From UBA10449 sp005883585 (lineage in GTDB: Bacteria > Chloroflexota > Dormibacteria > Dormibacterales > Dormibacteraceae): a stretch of 64,000 nt of DNA. Within the stretch, counting starts at the first letter, position 1. Each line of letters begins with the position of its first letter. The DNA is taken from NCBI GenBank assembly GCA_005883585.1, contig VBFD01000123.1, positions 1-64,000 on the forward strand. Direction: 5' to 3'. Shown here in pieces: positions 8,723-15,634 of the stretch. The notes beneath the pieces were generated by a model, which was not told the DNA's origin, searched no databases, and saw only the letters and a list, made by a program, of their open reading frames with translations. The position numbers and the translations under genes are program-made.

Positions 8723-9759
8723 CCGCGACGAGCACGCCGCTGTTCCTGCGAGCCTGCAGGCTGGAGCCCGTCGAACGGACGCCTGTGTGGCTCATGAGGC
8801 AGGCCGGACGATCGCTGCCGGAGTATCGGGCGCTGCGCGAGCGCTGGAGCCTGGAGGAGATCGTCGCCCAGCCCGAGCTCTGCGCAGAGGTAACCCTTCA
8901 GCCCGTGCGCAGGCTGGGAGTAGATGCGGCGGTGATGTTCGCCGACATCATGCTCCCGCTCCGCGGCATGGGCGTCGACTTCGAGCTGGTCGAATCCGTC
9001 GGACCCGTGATCGGAAATCCGATTCGAACCGCTGACGCTGTTCGAGCCCTGCGCACGCCGCCTGCATCCGAATCGGTGCCTCAGGTGCTGGATGCGCTAA
9101 GGATGGTCGCGCGCGAGTCGCCGGTCCCGGTCATCTGCTTCGCAGGCGGTCCGTTCACGCTTGCCAGCTACGCCATCGAGGGCCGGCCGAGCCGGGATTT
9201 CGTCCTGACCAAGCAGTTCATGTTCCGCGAGCCCGAGACATTTGCGCTTCTGCTCGACAAGCTCGCCACAGTCATGGCCGAATACCTACACGCGCAGGTG
9301 GCCGCGGGGGCGCGGGCGCTGCAGGTGTTCGACAGCTGGGTCGGCGCGCTCTCACCCGGCGACTACGAAGAGCGGGTGCTGCCGTTCACGCGGCGCATCT
9401 TCGAATCCACAGAGTCGCTCGATGTACCGAGAATCCACTTCGGGACCTCGACCGCCGGGCTTCTCGATTTGATCGCAGAATCCGGCGCGGACGTCATCTC
9501 GCTCGACTGGCGCATCGACCTGGACGAGGGATGGGAGCGCGTGGGTCACCACCGAGGCGTACAGGGAAACCTCGACCCGGCCGTCCTTCTCGGACCGGCG
9601 GCCGGTGTGGTCGAGGGCGCGCGCCGCGTGCTTCGGCTCGCGGCCGGCCGTCCCGGCCACATCTTCAATCTGGGTCATGGCGTGCTCCCCGGCAGCACGC
9701 TCGAGAACCTGCAAGCGCTCGTCGAGACCGTGCGCGAAGGAGTCCCCGCGGTTGCGTGA
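8719..9759 (+). CDS. hemE: uroporphyrinogen decarboxylase
   Basis: Converts uroporphyrinogen III to coproporphyrinogen III. 346 aa. The signature PVWLMRQAGRSLPEYR is at about 22-37, with MFADIMLPLRGMGVDFE, CFAGGPFTLASYAIEG, FDSWVGALSP and GNLDPAVLL further on, all in family order. The start is TTG, overlapping the hemQ stop (TTGA). Its product feeds the missing coproporphyrinogen oxidase (HemY/CgoX), which is not in the window, then HemH and HemQ. Confidence 0.97.
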   Translation: MTATSTPLFLRACRLEPVERTPVWLMRQAGRSLPEYRALRERWSLEEIVAQPELCAEVTLQPVRRLGVDAAVMFADIMLPLRGMGVDFELVESVGPVIGNPIRTADAVRALRTPPASESVPQVLDALRMVARESPVPVICFAGGPFTLASYAIEGRPSRDFVLTKQFMFREPETFALLLDKLATVMAEYLHAQVAAGARALQVFDSWVGALSPGDYEERVLPFTRRIFESTESLDVPRIHFGTSTAGLLDLIAESGADVISLDWRIDLDEGWERVGHHRGVQGNLDPAVLLGPAAGVVEGARRVLRLAAGRPGHIFNLGHGVLPGSTLENLQALVETVREGVPAVA

Positions 9760-10657
9760 CGCCAAGACCGGCGTTCTGTGCATGGCATATGGAAGCCCCG
9801 ACGGAGACGAAGGGATCGAGCCCTACTACACGCACATTCGCGGGGGTAAGACCCCCTCCCCAGAAGCGGTGGCCGAGCTGCGCGAGCGGTACCACGCGAT
9901 CGGCGGCTCGCCGCTCACGGAGATCACGCGCGCGCAAGCGCGAGCCCTGGCCGGGCGGCTTGGGCTGCCGGTGTTCGCGGGCATGAAGCACGCGCCTCCT
10001 TTCATCGCCGACGCGGCGGCCGAGGCGCTGAGCGCAGGCATCGAGCGGCTCGTGGGCCTGCCGCTCGCGCCGCACTATGCCGAGATGAGCGTGGGCACTT
10101 ATCTATCAACGCTGCGCCAGGCGTGGGACCAGGAGCTCATCGTCGTGCGTGGCTTCCACGACCAGCCGGCGTTCATCGCCGCAACCCGCACACTGCTCGC
10201 GGAGGCCATGGCGGATTTCGAGCCGGAGAGAATCTTCTTCACCGCGCACAGCCTTCCTGCGCGCATCGAGACGGCGGGCGATCCCTATCGCGAGCGGCTC
10301 CTCGAGAGCTGCCGGCTCGTGGCGGAGGGAACGGCGCTGCCGGAATGGGAGTTCGCGTTTCAATCCGCCAGCCACACCGGCGAGCCCTGGCTGGGTCCCG
10401 ACTTGCTGGAATCGTTGCGACGGTCCGGCGTACGGCGGGCACTGGTGTGTCCGATCGGCTTCGTGGCCGACCACCTCGAGATCCTCTACGACATCGACGT
10501 CGAGGCGATGGCGTTCGCGGGCGAGCGTGGAATCGAGCTGCGCCGAACGCAGTCGTTCAACACGCGGCCCGAATTCATTGAGGCCCTCGCCGCGGTCGTG
10601 CGCGATGCGCTCAAGTCGCCGTCTCCAGCTCGCGGCGCGGGCATAATGTCGATGTGA
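9752..10657 (+). CDS. hemH: ferrochelatase (coproporphyrin ferrochelatase type)
   Basis: Inserts Fe2+ into coproporphyrin III (given hemQ in the operon) at the cytoplasmic membrane face. About 301 aa. LCMAYGSPDG opens the protein, TAHSLPARI (near 163) carries the metal-site His, FQSASHTGEPWLGPDLLE and GFVADHLEILYDIDVEA (near 237, catalytic Glu) follow. Start chosen at TTG 9752, which has GAAGGAG 9 nt upstream; the open frame runs to 9605 but would overlap hemE by over 150 nt. Overlaps the next small gene by 4 nt. Confidence 0.93.
   Translation: MRDAKTGVLCMAYGSPDGDEGIEPYYTHIRGGKTPSPEAVAELRERYHAIGGSPLTEITRAQARALAGRLGLPVFAGMKHAPPFIADAAAEALSAGIERLVGLPLAPHYAEMSVGTYLSTLRQAWDQELIVVRGFHDQPAFIAATRTLLAEAMADFEPERIFFTAHSLPARIETAGDPYRERLLESCRLVAEGTALPEWEFAFQSASHTGEPWLGPDLLESLRRSGVRRALVCPIGFVADHLEILYDIDVEAMAFAGERGIELRRTQSFNTRPEFIEALAAVVRDALKSPSPARGAGIMSM
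10642..10647 (+). promoter_or_regulatory. possible internal -10 box (CATAAT) before the small Cys-rich gene
   Basis: CATAAT lies 6 nt before GTG 10654, inside the end of hemH, in the same geometry as the leaderless-type starts elsewhere in the window. No clear -35 is visible. Confidence 0.3.
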
Positions 10658-10848
10658 TCGGGGCGTTCCGCGTGGAGGCGGATTGGCGCGCGCAGGAGTG
10701 GATGCGCTCGCACGCCAGCGAGGCGCCGAGGGTGGTCGCGTTCGATGTCAAGCGGTGCTGCGGGGGCGGCAAGCTGTGCTCAGTAAGCGTCCGTCGGCAT
10801 TCGCGCAAGGACGACCAGCGTGAGTGGGGCGCTCTCCTCTACGACTGA
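10654..10848 (+). CDS. small Cys-rich protein at the end of the heme operon
   Basis: 64 aa, function not recognised. GTG start overlaps the hemH stop (GTGA), so it is probably translated with the operon. The centre reads VVAFDVKRCCGGGKLCSVSVR: three Cys in a CC-GGG-KLC arrangement that could bind metal or heme iron, followed by a basic segment and EWGALLYD. No signal peptide or membrane segment. A terminator-like hairpin follows directly at 10851, making this the last gene of the operon. A role in iron delivery or heme handling is only inference from position. Confidence 0.65.
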   Translation: MIGAFRVEADWRAQEWMRSHASEAPRVVAFDVKRCCGGGKLCSVSVRRHSRKDDQREWGALLYD

Positions 10849-10850
10849 GA

Positions 10851-10872
10851 CCGGCTAGCGGCCGGGCTTTTT
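10851..10872 (+). terminator. rho-independent-type terminator of the sulfur/heme operon
   Basis: CCGGC, loop TAGCG, GCCGG, then GCTTTTT: a five-pair all-GC stem followed by five T. It sits 3 nt after the last plus-strand gene and overlaps the 3' end of the convergent minus-strand gene. Confidence 0.6.
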
Positions 10873-11436
10873 CATCGCCCAGGGTCCGTACCTGATCGCG
10901 GCGATCAGCATCCACACGAACATCGCCAGCCCCAACACCGCGAACAGCTCGCTGACGATCAGGCCTGTCACCGGGATTGGTGAGCGGTCGGGGTTGGCAA
11001 ACGATCCGATGTTGGTGAAGACCGTGATCCCGCTCAATCCGTACAGAACAAGCGCGGCCCAGAACATCCATCGCCACCCCAGGTAGCTGCCGAGCGCTGC
11101 GACCAGATACAGAAGCGAGAAGAAGATCGCGACGCCGTATGTGATCCCGATCGTGACGTTGACGACCGTATCGATGTCCGTGCCCGCGGGGACCTGGGTG
11201 CCCTGCGCATGAATTGCGCGCAAGACCGAATCGTGGTTGACGAATGCGATCGTGGTGACGACGCCTGAGATGGCCGAGATGGCGAACAGCGCCGCCGTGA
11301 TGAGCTGCATGGGCCGGGTCCAGGGGGTCGGCTCGCGGTAGTTGGAGGCGAGCGGCACCCATTGCTGGCCGTCCCAGCGGAACTGGCCGTCGGCGGAGAT
11401 CTGGCCGGCTGCCTGCGTGGTGGGCACCGGGTCCAT
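10855..11436 (-). CDS. membrane protein with N-terminal tryptophan-rich motif
   Basis: 193 aa, unknown function. The N-terminus contains GQFRWDGQQWVPL, a short Trp-rich motif of the DUF2510-like kind (G-x-RWDG-x-x-W) found ahead of membrane segments in many high-GC bacteria. Four hydrophobic segments follow (about 45-65, 90-115, 118-140, 160-180). Transcribed convergently to the heme operon and divergently from the OsmC gene, 60 bp away. A TAGGCT box lies 9 nt upstream of its ATG. Confidence 0.7.
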   Translation of the reverse strand: MDPVPTTQAAGQISADGQFRWDGQQWVPLASNYREPTPWTRPMQLITAALFAISAISGVVTTIAFVNHDSVLRAIHAQGTQVPAGTDIDTVVNVTIGITYGVAIFFSLLYLVAALGSYLGWRWMFWAALVLYGLSGITVFTNIGSFANPDRSPIPVTGLIVSELFAVLGLAMFVWMLIAAIRYGPWAMKKPGR

Positions 11437-11483
11437 GACCGCACAAGCCTAAGCCGCAAGTGTCCTTCGTGGGCACCCGGTAC

Positions 11484-11489
11484 TAATCT
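11484..11489 (+). promoter_or_regulatory. -10 box TAATCT, leaderless-type, for the OsmC selenoprotein gene
   Basis: TAATCT ends 7 nt before GTG 11497, so transcription would begin at or next to the start codon. No Shine-Dalgarno site is present, in keeping with a leaderless transcript. Confidence 0.45.
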
Positions 11490-11496
11490 GGTCAAG

Positions 11497-11964
11497 GTGG
11501 ATGCGCCGAAGTACGTCTCGAAGGTGAGGATAGTCCGCGAGCGTGGGCCGGTCCGCAGCGCCTACCTCCCGATTGAGCCCGAACCCGTGATGTTCGGGAC
11601 CCACGACGAGGTACGCGAGCATTACGGCACTGCACCCGGGCAGTACCCCGACCACGCCACCACGCTCGACTATGTCGTCGCCGCGGCCGCCGGTTGACTC
11701 ACGGGCACCCTGGGTGGCGCGCTGGAGGCGCGCGGGATCGACGCGAGCGAGGGTAAGTTGACATCAGACGCCGAGGGCGTCGTGGTCCTCGAGGACAAGG
11801 TGCTCGTCATCAAGAGCATCCACGTCCGCTATCACCTCGCCGGCTGCCCCGAGGACAAACGCGAGGCGGCCGAGCGCTCGCATACCTTCCATGCCAGCCG
11901 CTGCCCGGTGGCCAAGAGCATCGGCGGGTGCATCGACATCACCACCGAGCTCGAGTTCGTCTGA
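11497..11964 (+). CDS. OsmC-family peroxidase-like selenoprotein (in-frame TGA at the catalytic Cys position)
   Basis: OsmC/Ohr-like proteins reduce organic peroxides with a Cys pair. The frame from GTG 11497 gives a normal OsmC protein (155 aa) except for TGA at 11695-11697, codon 67. Before it the protein reads DYVVAAAAG, after it LTGTLGGALEARGID; family members have Cys between these two blocks. The resolving Cys is present in SRCPVAKSIGGCIDITTELEFV near the C-terminus. Coding constraint is unbroken on both sides. A hairpin at 11717-11733 (GCGCGC, loop TGGAG, GCGCGC) starts its loop 25 nt after the TGA, with a G in the first two loop bases, as bacterial SECIS elements require. Alternatives are a nonsense mutation or sequencing error; selA, selB, selC and selD are not in the window. 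Confidence 0.72.
11698..11736 (+). promoter_or_regulatory. candidate bacterial SECIS element
   Basis: Immediately 3' of the in-frame TGA. Upper stem GCGCGC (11717-11722) pairs with GCGCGC (11728-11733) around the loop TGGAG; a lower CCC/GGG helix (11708-11710 with 11734-11736) can extend it with a bulge. Spacing and loop composition fit the published bacterial SECIS model, but GC-rich hairpins are common in this genome. Confidence 0.5.
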
Positions 11965-11981
11965 CGATGGCGGCCATGGGG

Positions 11982-11987
11982 TAGGCT
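11982..11987 (+). promoter_or_regulatory. possible -10 box TAGGCT upstream of the molybdopterin oxidoreductase gene
   Basis: TAGGCT lies in the 68-bp gap after the OsmC gene, 45 nt before ATG 12033, leaving a leader with a good AGGAGG at 12019-12024. No convincing -35. Confidence 0.3.
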
Positions 11988-12032
11988 TCCGTTTTGCAGG
12001 CGGTTGCGGTGGGGAGTTAGGAGGAACCGTCG

Positions 12033-12638
12033 ATGTCCTTCATATCGCGCGGATTTCGCGGCAAGAGGCGGGACACGGCCAGCAGCTCGCGACTGCCACC
12101 GGGGCAGTACGTCGTCAACGACTTCCCGGTGTTGTCGGCCGGGCCGACGCCGCGCATCCCAGTCGCGGAGTGGAGCTTCGTCATCGAGGGCGAGATCGAC
12201 AAACCCAGGAGCTGGACGTGGGATGAGTTTCGCAAGCTGCCGACCGAGCAGGTGACCAAGGACATCCATTGCGTCACGAAGTGGTCGAAGTTCGACACCG
12301 GATGGACGGGCGTGTCCGTCGACACCCTGATGGAGGGCGTGGACACCGCGGCCGAATTCGTCATCGAGTTCTCCTACGGCGGCTACACGACCAACCTTCC
12401 GCTCGACGACGTCACCGGGGGCAAAGCCTGGGTCGCGTTCGAGTTCGACGGCCAGCCGCTTCATCCCGAGCATGGCGGCCCGGCGCGCATGCTCGTGCCA
12501 CACCTCTACTTCTGGAAGAGCGCCAAATGGATCCGCGGCCTGCGGTTGGTCAACGAGGATCATCCCGGCTTCTGGGAGACGAACGGCTACCACAACTACG
12601 GCGATCCATGGCGCGAACAGCGGTACTGGGGCGACTGA
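12033..12638 (+). CDS. sulfite oxidase-like molybdopterin-dependent oxidoreductase
   Basis: 201 aa, a single oxidoreductase molybdopterin-binding domain of the SuoX/MsrP (YedY) fold. WSFVIEGEIDKPRSWTWDEF leads to DIHCVTKWSKFDTGWTGV (about residues 77-94), where the Cys should ligate Mo. GGPARMLVPHLYFWKSAKWIRGL near 150 is typical of the cytoplasmic members. No twin-arginine signal, so it is probably cytoplasmic and not the periplasmic MsrP. AGGAGG lies 8 nt before ATG. The next gene, a flavin reductase, overlaps it and probably passes electrons to or from it. Substrate unknown. Confidence 0.85.
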   Translation: MSFISRGFRGKRRDTASSSRLPPGQYVVNDFPVLSAGPTPRIPVAEWSFVIEGEIDKPRSWTWDEFRKLPTEQVTKDIHCVTKWSKFDTGWTGVSVDTLMEGVDTAAEFVIEFSYGGYTTNLPLDDVTGGKAWVAFEFDGQPLHPEHGGPARMLVPHLYFWKSAKWIRGLRLVNEDHPGFWETNGYHNYGDPWREQRYWGD

Positions 12639-13360
12639 TCTGGCAGTTCGGCACAGTCGCCGAGCTGGTCCAGGAAACCCCAAAGGTGGCGAGCCTCATC
12701 CTCGACGTGCCCGGCTGGACCGGTCACCTGGCCGGCCAGCACGTAGACGTGCGCCTCACCGCCGACGACGGCTACCAGGCGCAGCGCAGCTACTCCATCG
12801 CCTCGCCGCCGGAGGATTCGCGGCTGGCGATCACCGTGGAGAGACTCGACGACGGCGAGGTGTCGCCATACCTCGTGGGCGAGGTGCGCACGGGCGACAA
12901 GGTGGAGCTCCGCGGGCCGATCGGAGGCTACTTCGTATGGAGAGGGGACGACGAGCGCCCTGTCCTGCTGGTCGCCGGAGGCTCAGGCGTCGTCCCTTTG
13001 ATGGCGATGATCCGTCACCGTGCGGCCAACCATCTCAAGACGCCGACCAGGCTCCTCTACTCTTCGCGATCCTACGAGGACATCATCTACAGGGCGGAGC
13101 TCGATCGACTTGCCTCCGCCGGGGACGGCCTGACGGTCGCCCATACGCTGACCCGGATGCAGCCGGCGGGTTGGACCGGGTACGCGCGGCGGCTCGATAG
13201 CGCCATGCTCGCCGAGGTCGCGTGGCCGAAGGCACAGGCGCCTATCGTCTACGTCTGCGGGCCAACGCCCATGGTGGAAAACGCGGCGAGCCTTCTCGTG
13301 GAGATGGGATTCGACCCCGCGTCCGTCAAGACCGAACGGTTTGGAGCAACAGGAGGTTGA
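12608..13360 (+). CDS. ferredoxin/flavodoxin reductase-type FAD/NAD(P) oxidoreductase
   Basis: About 250 aa. RSYSIASPP (near residue 63) is the RxYS FAD-binding motif, LLVAGGSGVVPLMAMIRH near 122 is the NAD(P) site, and VYVCGPTPMVENAASLL near 220 is the C-terminal CGP motif. There is no 2Fe-2S domain. The ATG at 12608 overlaps the molybdopterin enzyme gene by 31 nt; the longer open frame to 12269 is a shadow of that gene. The overlap suggests a two-protein electron-transfer unit with the preceding oxidase. Confidence 0.87.
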   Translation: MARTAVLGRLIWQFGTVAELVQETPKVASLILDVPGWTGHLAGQHVDVRLTADDGYQAQRSYSIASPPEDSRLAITVERLDDGEVSPYLVGEVRTGDKVELRGPIGGYFVWRGDDERPVLLVAGGSGVVPLMAMIRHRAANHLKTPTRLLYSSRSYEDIIYRAELDRLASAGDGLTVAHTLTRMQPAGWTGYARRLDSAMLAEVAWPKAQAPIVYVCGPTPMVENAASLLVEMGFDPASVKTERFGATGG

Positions 13361-13362
13361 GC

Positions 13363-13635
13363 GTGACCGCGCAGCAATCCGATATGAAGCTCGACGGCAA
13401 CGCGATCGCCGGCCTTCTGCGCGAGATCTTCAGCATGGAGATGACCACCGCGGAGGGCACGTGCGCAAACTGCGGCAGGGTGCATGTGGTGGGCGAGGTC
13501 GTGGTTTATCTCAACGCGCCGGGCGCCGTGGTGCGGTGCCCTTCGTGCGACCACGTGCAGATGAAGATCGTGCAGGGTCGCGGCAAGTACTGGATCGACA
13601 TGTCCGGGGTGCGCTGCCTGGAGTTCTCGATCTAG
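13363..13635 (+). CDS. small zinc-ribbon protein (DUF6510-like)
   Basis: 90 aa. Two CxxC pairs (CANC near residue 32 and CPSC near 57) form a likely zinc ribbon, followed by YWIDMSGVRCLEF. I associate this layout with DUF6510, often found beside sulfite-oxidase-like enzymes, from memory of the family. GTG start with AGGAGG 6 nt upstream; two bases after the reductase stop, so it is the third gene of this operon. Role unknown. Confidence 0.75.
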   Translation: MTAQQSDMKLDGNAIAGLLREIFSMEMTTAEGTCANCGRVHVVGEVVVYLNAPGAVVRCPSCDHVQMKIVQGRGKYWIDMSGVRCLEFSI

Positions 13636-13684
13636 CCAAAAGTCTCACCCGATTCCAAGCCTCCTTTGAGGTTGGCGCTGGAAC

Positions 13685-14044
13685 ATGCGTGGTATGAGCA
13701 GAGCCCATACGTTGCTGATCGCATCCGCCATCGCGGCGGCCATGGTTCTCGTCGCTGTCGTGGCGGCGTCGGCCGCCGGCAGGGGCGTCCCCACCAATTT
13801 CCTGGCGGCCGCTTCGCCGACCCCCAGCCCGGGGGTATTCAAGCCCAACGAGGATGCGGCGCACGAGGCGACCGAGTCGACCGCGCGGGAGACCGCTGAG
13901 AACAACGGCACGTTCCATCCGGGCGGTCCCGGCGGACCGGGAGGCGCGTCCAACGAGACCTCGGCGCACGAGACCGGCGAGTCGGCGGCCCAGGAGGCGG
14001 CCGAGAATGCCAGGGCGACGGCGACGCCCGCGGCTAACCAGTAA
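13685..14044 (+). CDS. small secreted/anchored protein with NEDAxHEAxES repeats
   Basis: 119 aa (or 116 from the second Met). One hydrophobic N-terminal segment (TLLIASAIAAAMVLVAVVAA) is a signal peptide or anchor. The exported part has a Pro/Ser/Thr linker (SPTPSPGVFKPNEDAAHE) and two copies of an acidic motif: NEDAAHEATESTARETAEN and NETSAHETGESAAQEAAEN, separated by a Gly/Pro stretch. A second member of the same family is at 63748-64000. No known domain recognised. Overlaps the convergent gene's 3' end by 11 nt. Confidence 0.7.
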   Translation: MRGMSRAHTLLIASAIAAAMVLVAVVAASAAGRGVPTNFLAAASPTPSPGVFKPNEDAAHEATESTARETAENNGTFHPGGPGGPGGASNETSAHETGESAAQEAAENARATATPAANQ

Positions 14045-15563
14045 CCGTCGCCAGGTCCAGGGTCCAGCCCGGGTTGTAGTCGAGGCCGGCGCCCCCACCG
14101 GTCGCGACTATCACCCGCCCCGGCTGCAGCAGAGGAAAGAACGGCCCTTCCTCGTTGAGCTGCCCCTGCATCTGCTGCAGCAGCTGCGCGCGCGTGCCCG
14201 GGTCTGCGGTGGTGCTGGCTTGAATGCCCAGGCTCTCGAGAGAAGGGTCGGAACCTGCCGGCCATCCGGCCCGCAAGCCGATCAGGCCGCCGGGCAAGAA
14301 GCTCAGGTACGAATTGAAGGCGGCGACGCCGCCCGGCTGCCTCCACAGGCCCATCTGCTCGCTGCCGGAGGCGTAATCGGCCATCGCGGCGGCCGGAGGA
14401 CCCTCGGCCAGCTTGACCTTGATGCCGACGACCCCGAGGTCAGCCGCCACCATGCTGGCGATCGAGCTGATCGGAACCCCGCTGACGGTCAGGTCGGCTG
14501 CATAGCCCAGGCTCACGGCCGGATCCTTGATCCCCGAGGCTGCGAGCTCGCTTTTCGCGTACTGGATGTCCTGCCGCGGAGCGAACCAGGCCGGCATGGC
14601 TCCGAGCCTCGAGCTCGGGATGATGCCTCGGGCCTGCACCGCGCCCGCGCCCATCAGCCCGACGATCGATCTGTAGTCCACCGCGTACCGAACGGCATTC
14701 TGGAAGTGCTTATCGGCAGTCACAGATGAGACGAGTGGGTTGTTGTTGGCAAACAGGAAAACGATGTCTGGACCAGCTCTGGCGCTGATGTGAACAGAGC
14801 TCAGCGTTGCCGCCTGGATCGGTGAGAGGTCGAGCGCAATCTCGTCCTTGCCCGCGCCGATATAAGCGAGCTGCGTTCGCGGGTCCATGTTGCGGACGAC
14901 GACCTTGCGGTAGAAGGGCTTCGGTCCCCAGTACCGAGAGTTGGCGACGAGCTCGATGTCCGAGAACGTGCTGAAAGACTCGAGAACGTACGGCCCGCTG
15001 CCGGCAGAGGCGCCGTCGAGGAAGCCGTCGGCTTTGCCATTCATCGCGATGGCGTTGACGATCGCAAGTTCCGGCGTCGTGAGAACCGATGGCAAGCCAG
15101 GGTTCGGGTCGCTGGATGTGAGCACGACCGTGTAGGCATCGGGCGCTGAGGCGTTCACTCCGGAGAGGAGTGCGGACGGCCCGCCTTTCATCTTGACAAC
15201 GCGCGCGAGCGAATACAGGACGTCTGCTGACGTGAGCTGGCTGCGGTCGGAGAACACGACATCATGGCGCAGCTTGAACGTGAAGGTCCTCGCGTCTTCT
15301 GAGGAGGTATACGAAGCGGCGACCCATGGAACCGGTGTGGACTGGTCGCCACCCTCGAATGTGAGCAGCGTGCTGTAGAGAGCCTTTGCGATCAGTGCGC
15401 CCGTCTCGCTGGCATCGCGATGCGGATCTGCCGACGTGAGGTCGAACGACTTGTCAATGATGAGAACGGCGTTGGTGCTCGTCGCCGCGCTGGAGGTGCA
15501 TGTGGCCATGGCGAGCAGAGCGACCATGGCAAACCCCGCTGCGGCCGGCGATCGCTTGAGCAT
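14034..15563 (-). CDS. family 5 (peptide/nickel-type) ABC transporter solute-binding protein, orphan
   Basis: 509 aa. An N-terminal signal segment (FAMVALLAMATCTSSA) has a Cys in a poor lipobox context, so lipoprotein status is uncertain. The body matches DppA/OppA-type proteins: DLTSADPHRDASETGALIAKALYSTLLTFE, FKLRHDVVFSDRSQLTSADVLYSL and GSGPYVLESF. No permease or ATPase genes adjoin it, so it would have to use components encoded elsewhere. Divergent from gnd with 71 bp between. Ligand unknown. Confidence 0.87.
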   Translation of the reverse strand: MLKRSPAAAGFAMVALLAMATCTSSAATSTNAVLIIDKSFDLTSADPHRDASETGALIAKALYSTLLTFEGGDQSTPVPWVAASYTSSEDARTFTFKLRHDVVFSDRSQLTSADVLYSLARVVKMKGGPSALLSGVNASAPDAYTVVLTSSDPNPGLPSVLTTPELAIVNAIAMNGKADGFLDGASAGSGPYVLESFSTFSDIELVANSRYWGPKPFYRKVVVRNMDPRTQLAYIGAGKDEIALDLSPIQAATLSSVHISARAGPDIVFLFANNNPLVSSVTADKHFQNAVRYAVDYRSIVGLMGAGAVQARGIIPSSRLGAMPAWFAPRQDIQYAKSELAASGIKDPAVSLGYAADLTVSGVPISSIASMVAADLGVVGIKVKLAEGPPAAAMADYASGSEQMGLWRQPGGVAAFNSYLSFLPGGLIGLRAGWPAGSDPSLESLGIQASTTADPGTRAQLLQQMQGQLNEEGPFFPLLQPGRVIVATGGGAGLDYNPGWTLDLATVTG

Positions 15564-15618
15564 GATCGTCGAGCGGAGTATGCGGGACTTCGCAAAGGCC
15601 TCAACCGGCTCGCGTTGG

Positions 15619-15624
15619 CATAAT
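15619..15624 (+). promoter_or_regulatory. -10 box CATAAT for gnd
   Basis: CATAAT, with a start of transcription expected near 15631-15632, a few bases before ATG 15635, so gnd probably has almost no leader. A GGGGG run precedes the ATG. Confidence 0.35.
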
Positions 15625-15634
15625 GCCCGGGGGT

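Noticed and set aside
9605..9751. N-terminal extension of ferrochelatase
   Set aside because: It overlaps hemE by over 150 nt and adds Arg/Ser-rich shadow sequence; TTG 9752 has GAAGGAG at ideal spacing.
11497..11964. OsmC locus as two short unrelated genes or a plain pseudogene
   Set aside because: Both pieces are in one frame, join into a complete OsmC protein, and the stop falls on the catalytic Cys position with a SECIS-like hairpin. A pseudogene is kept as an alternative, not the main call.
13655..13675. Bulged hairpin (CCAAG-CCTC / GAGG-TTGG) after the zinc-ribbon gene as a terminator
   Set aside because: Short, bulged and not followed by a T-run.
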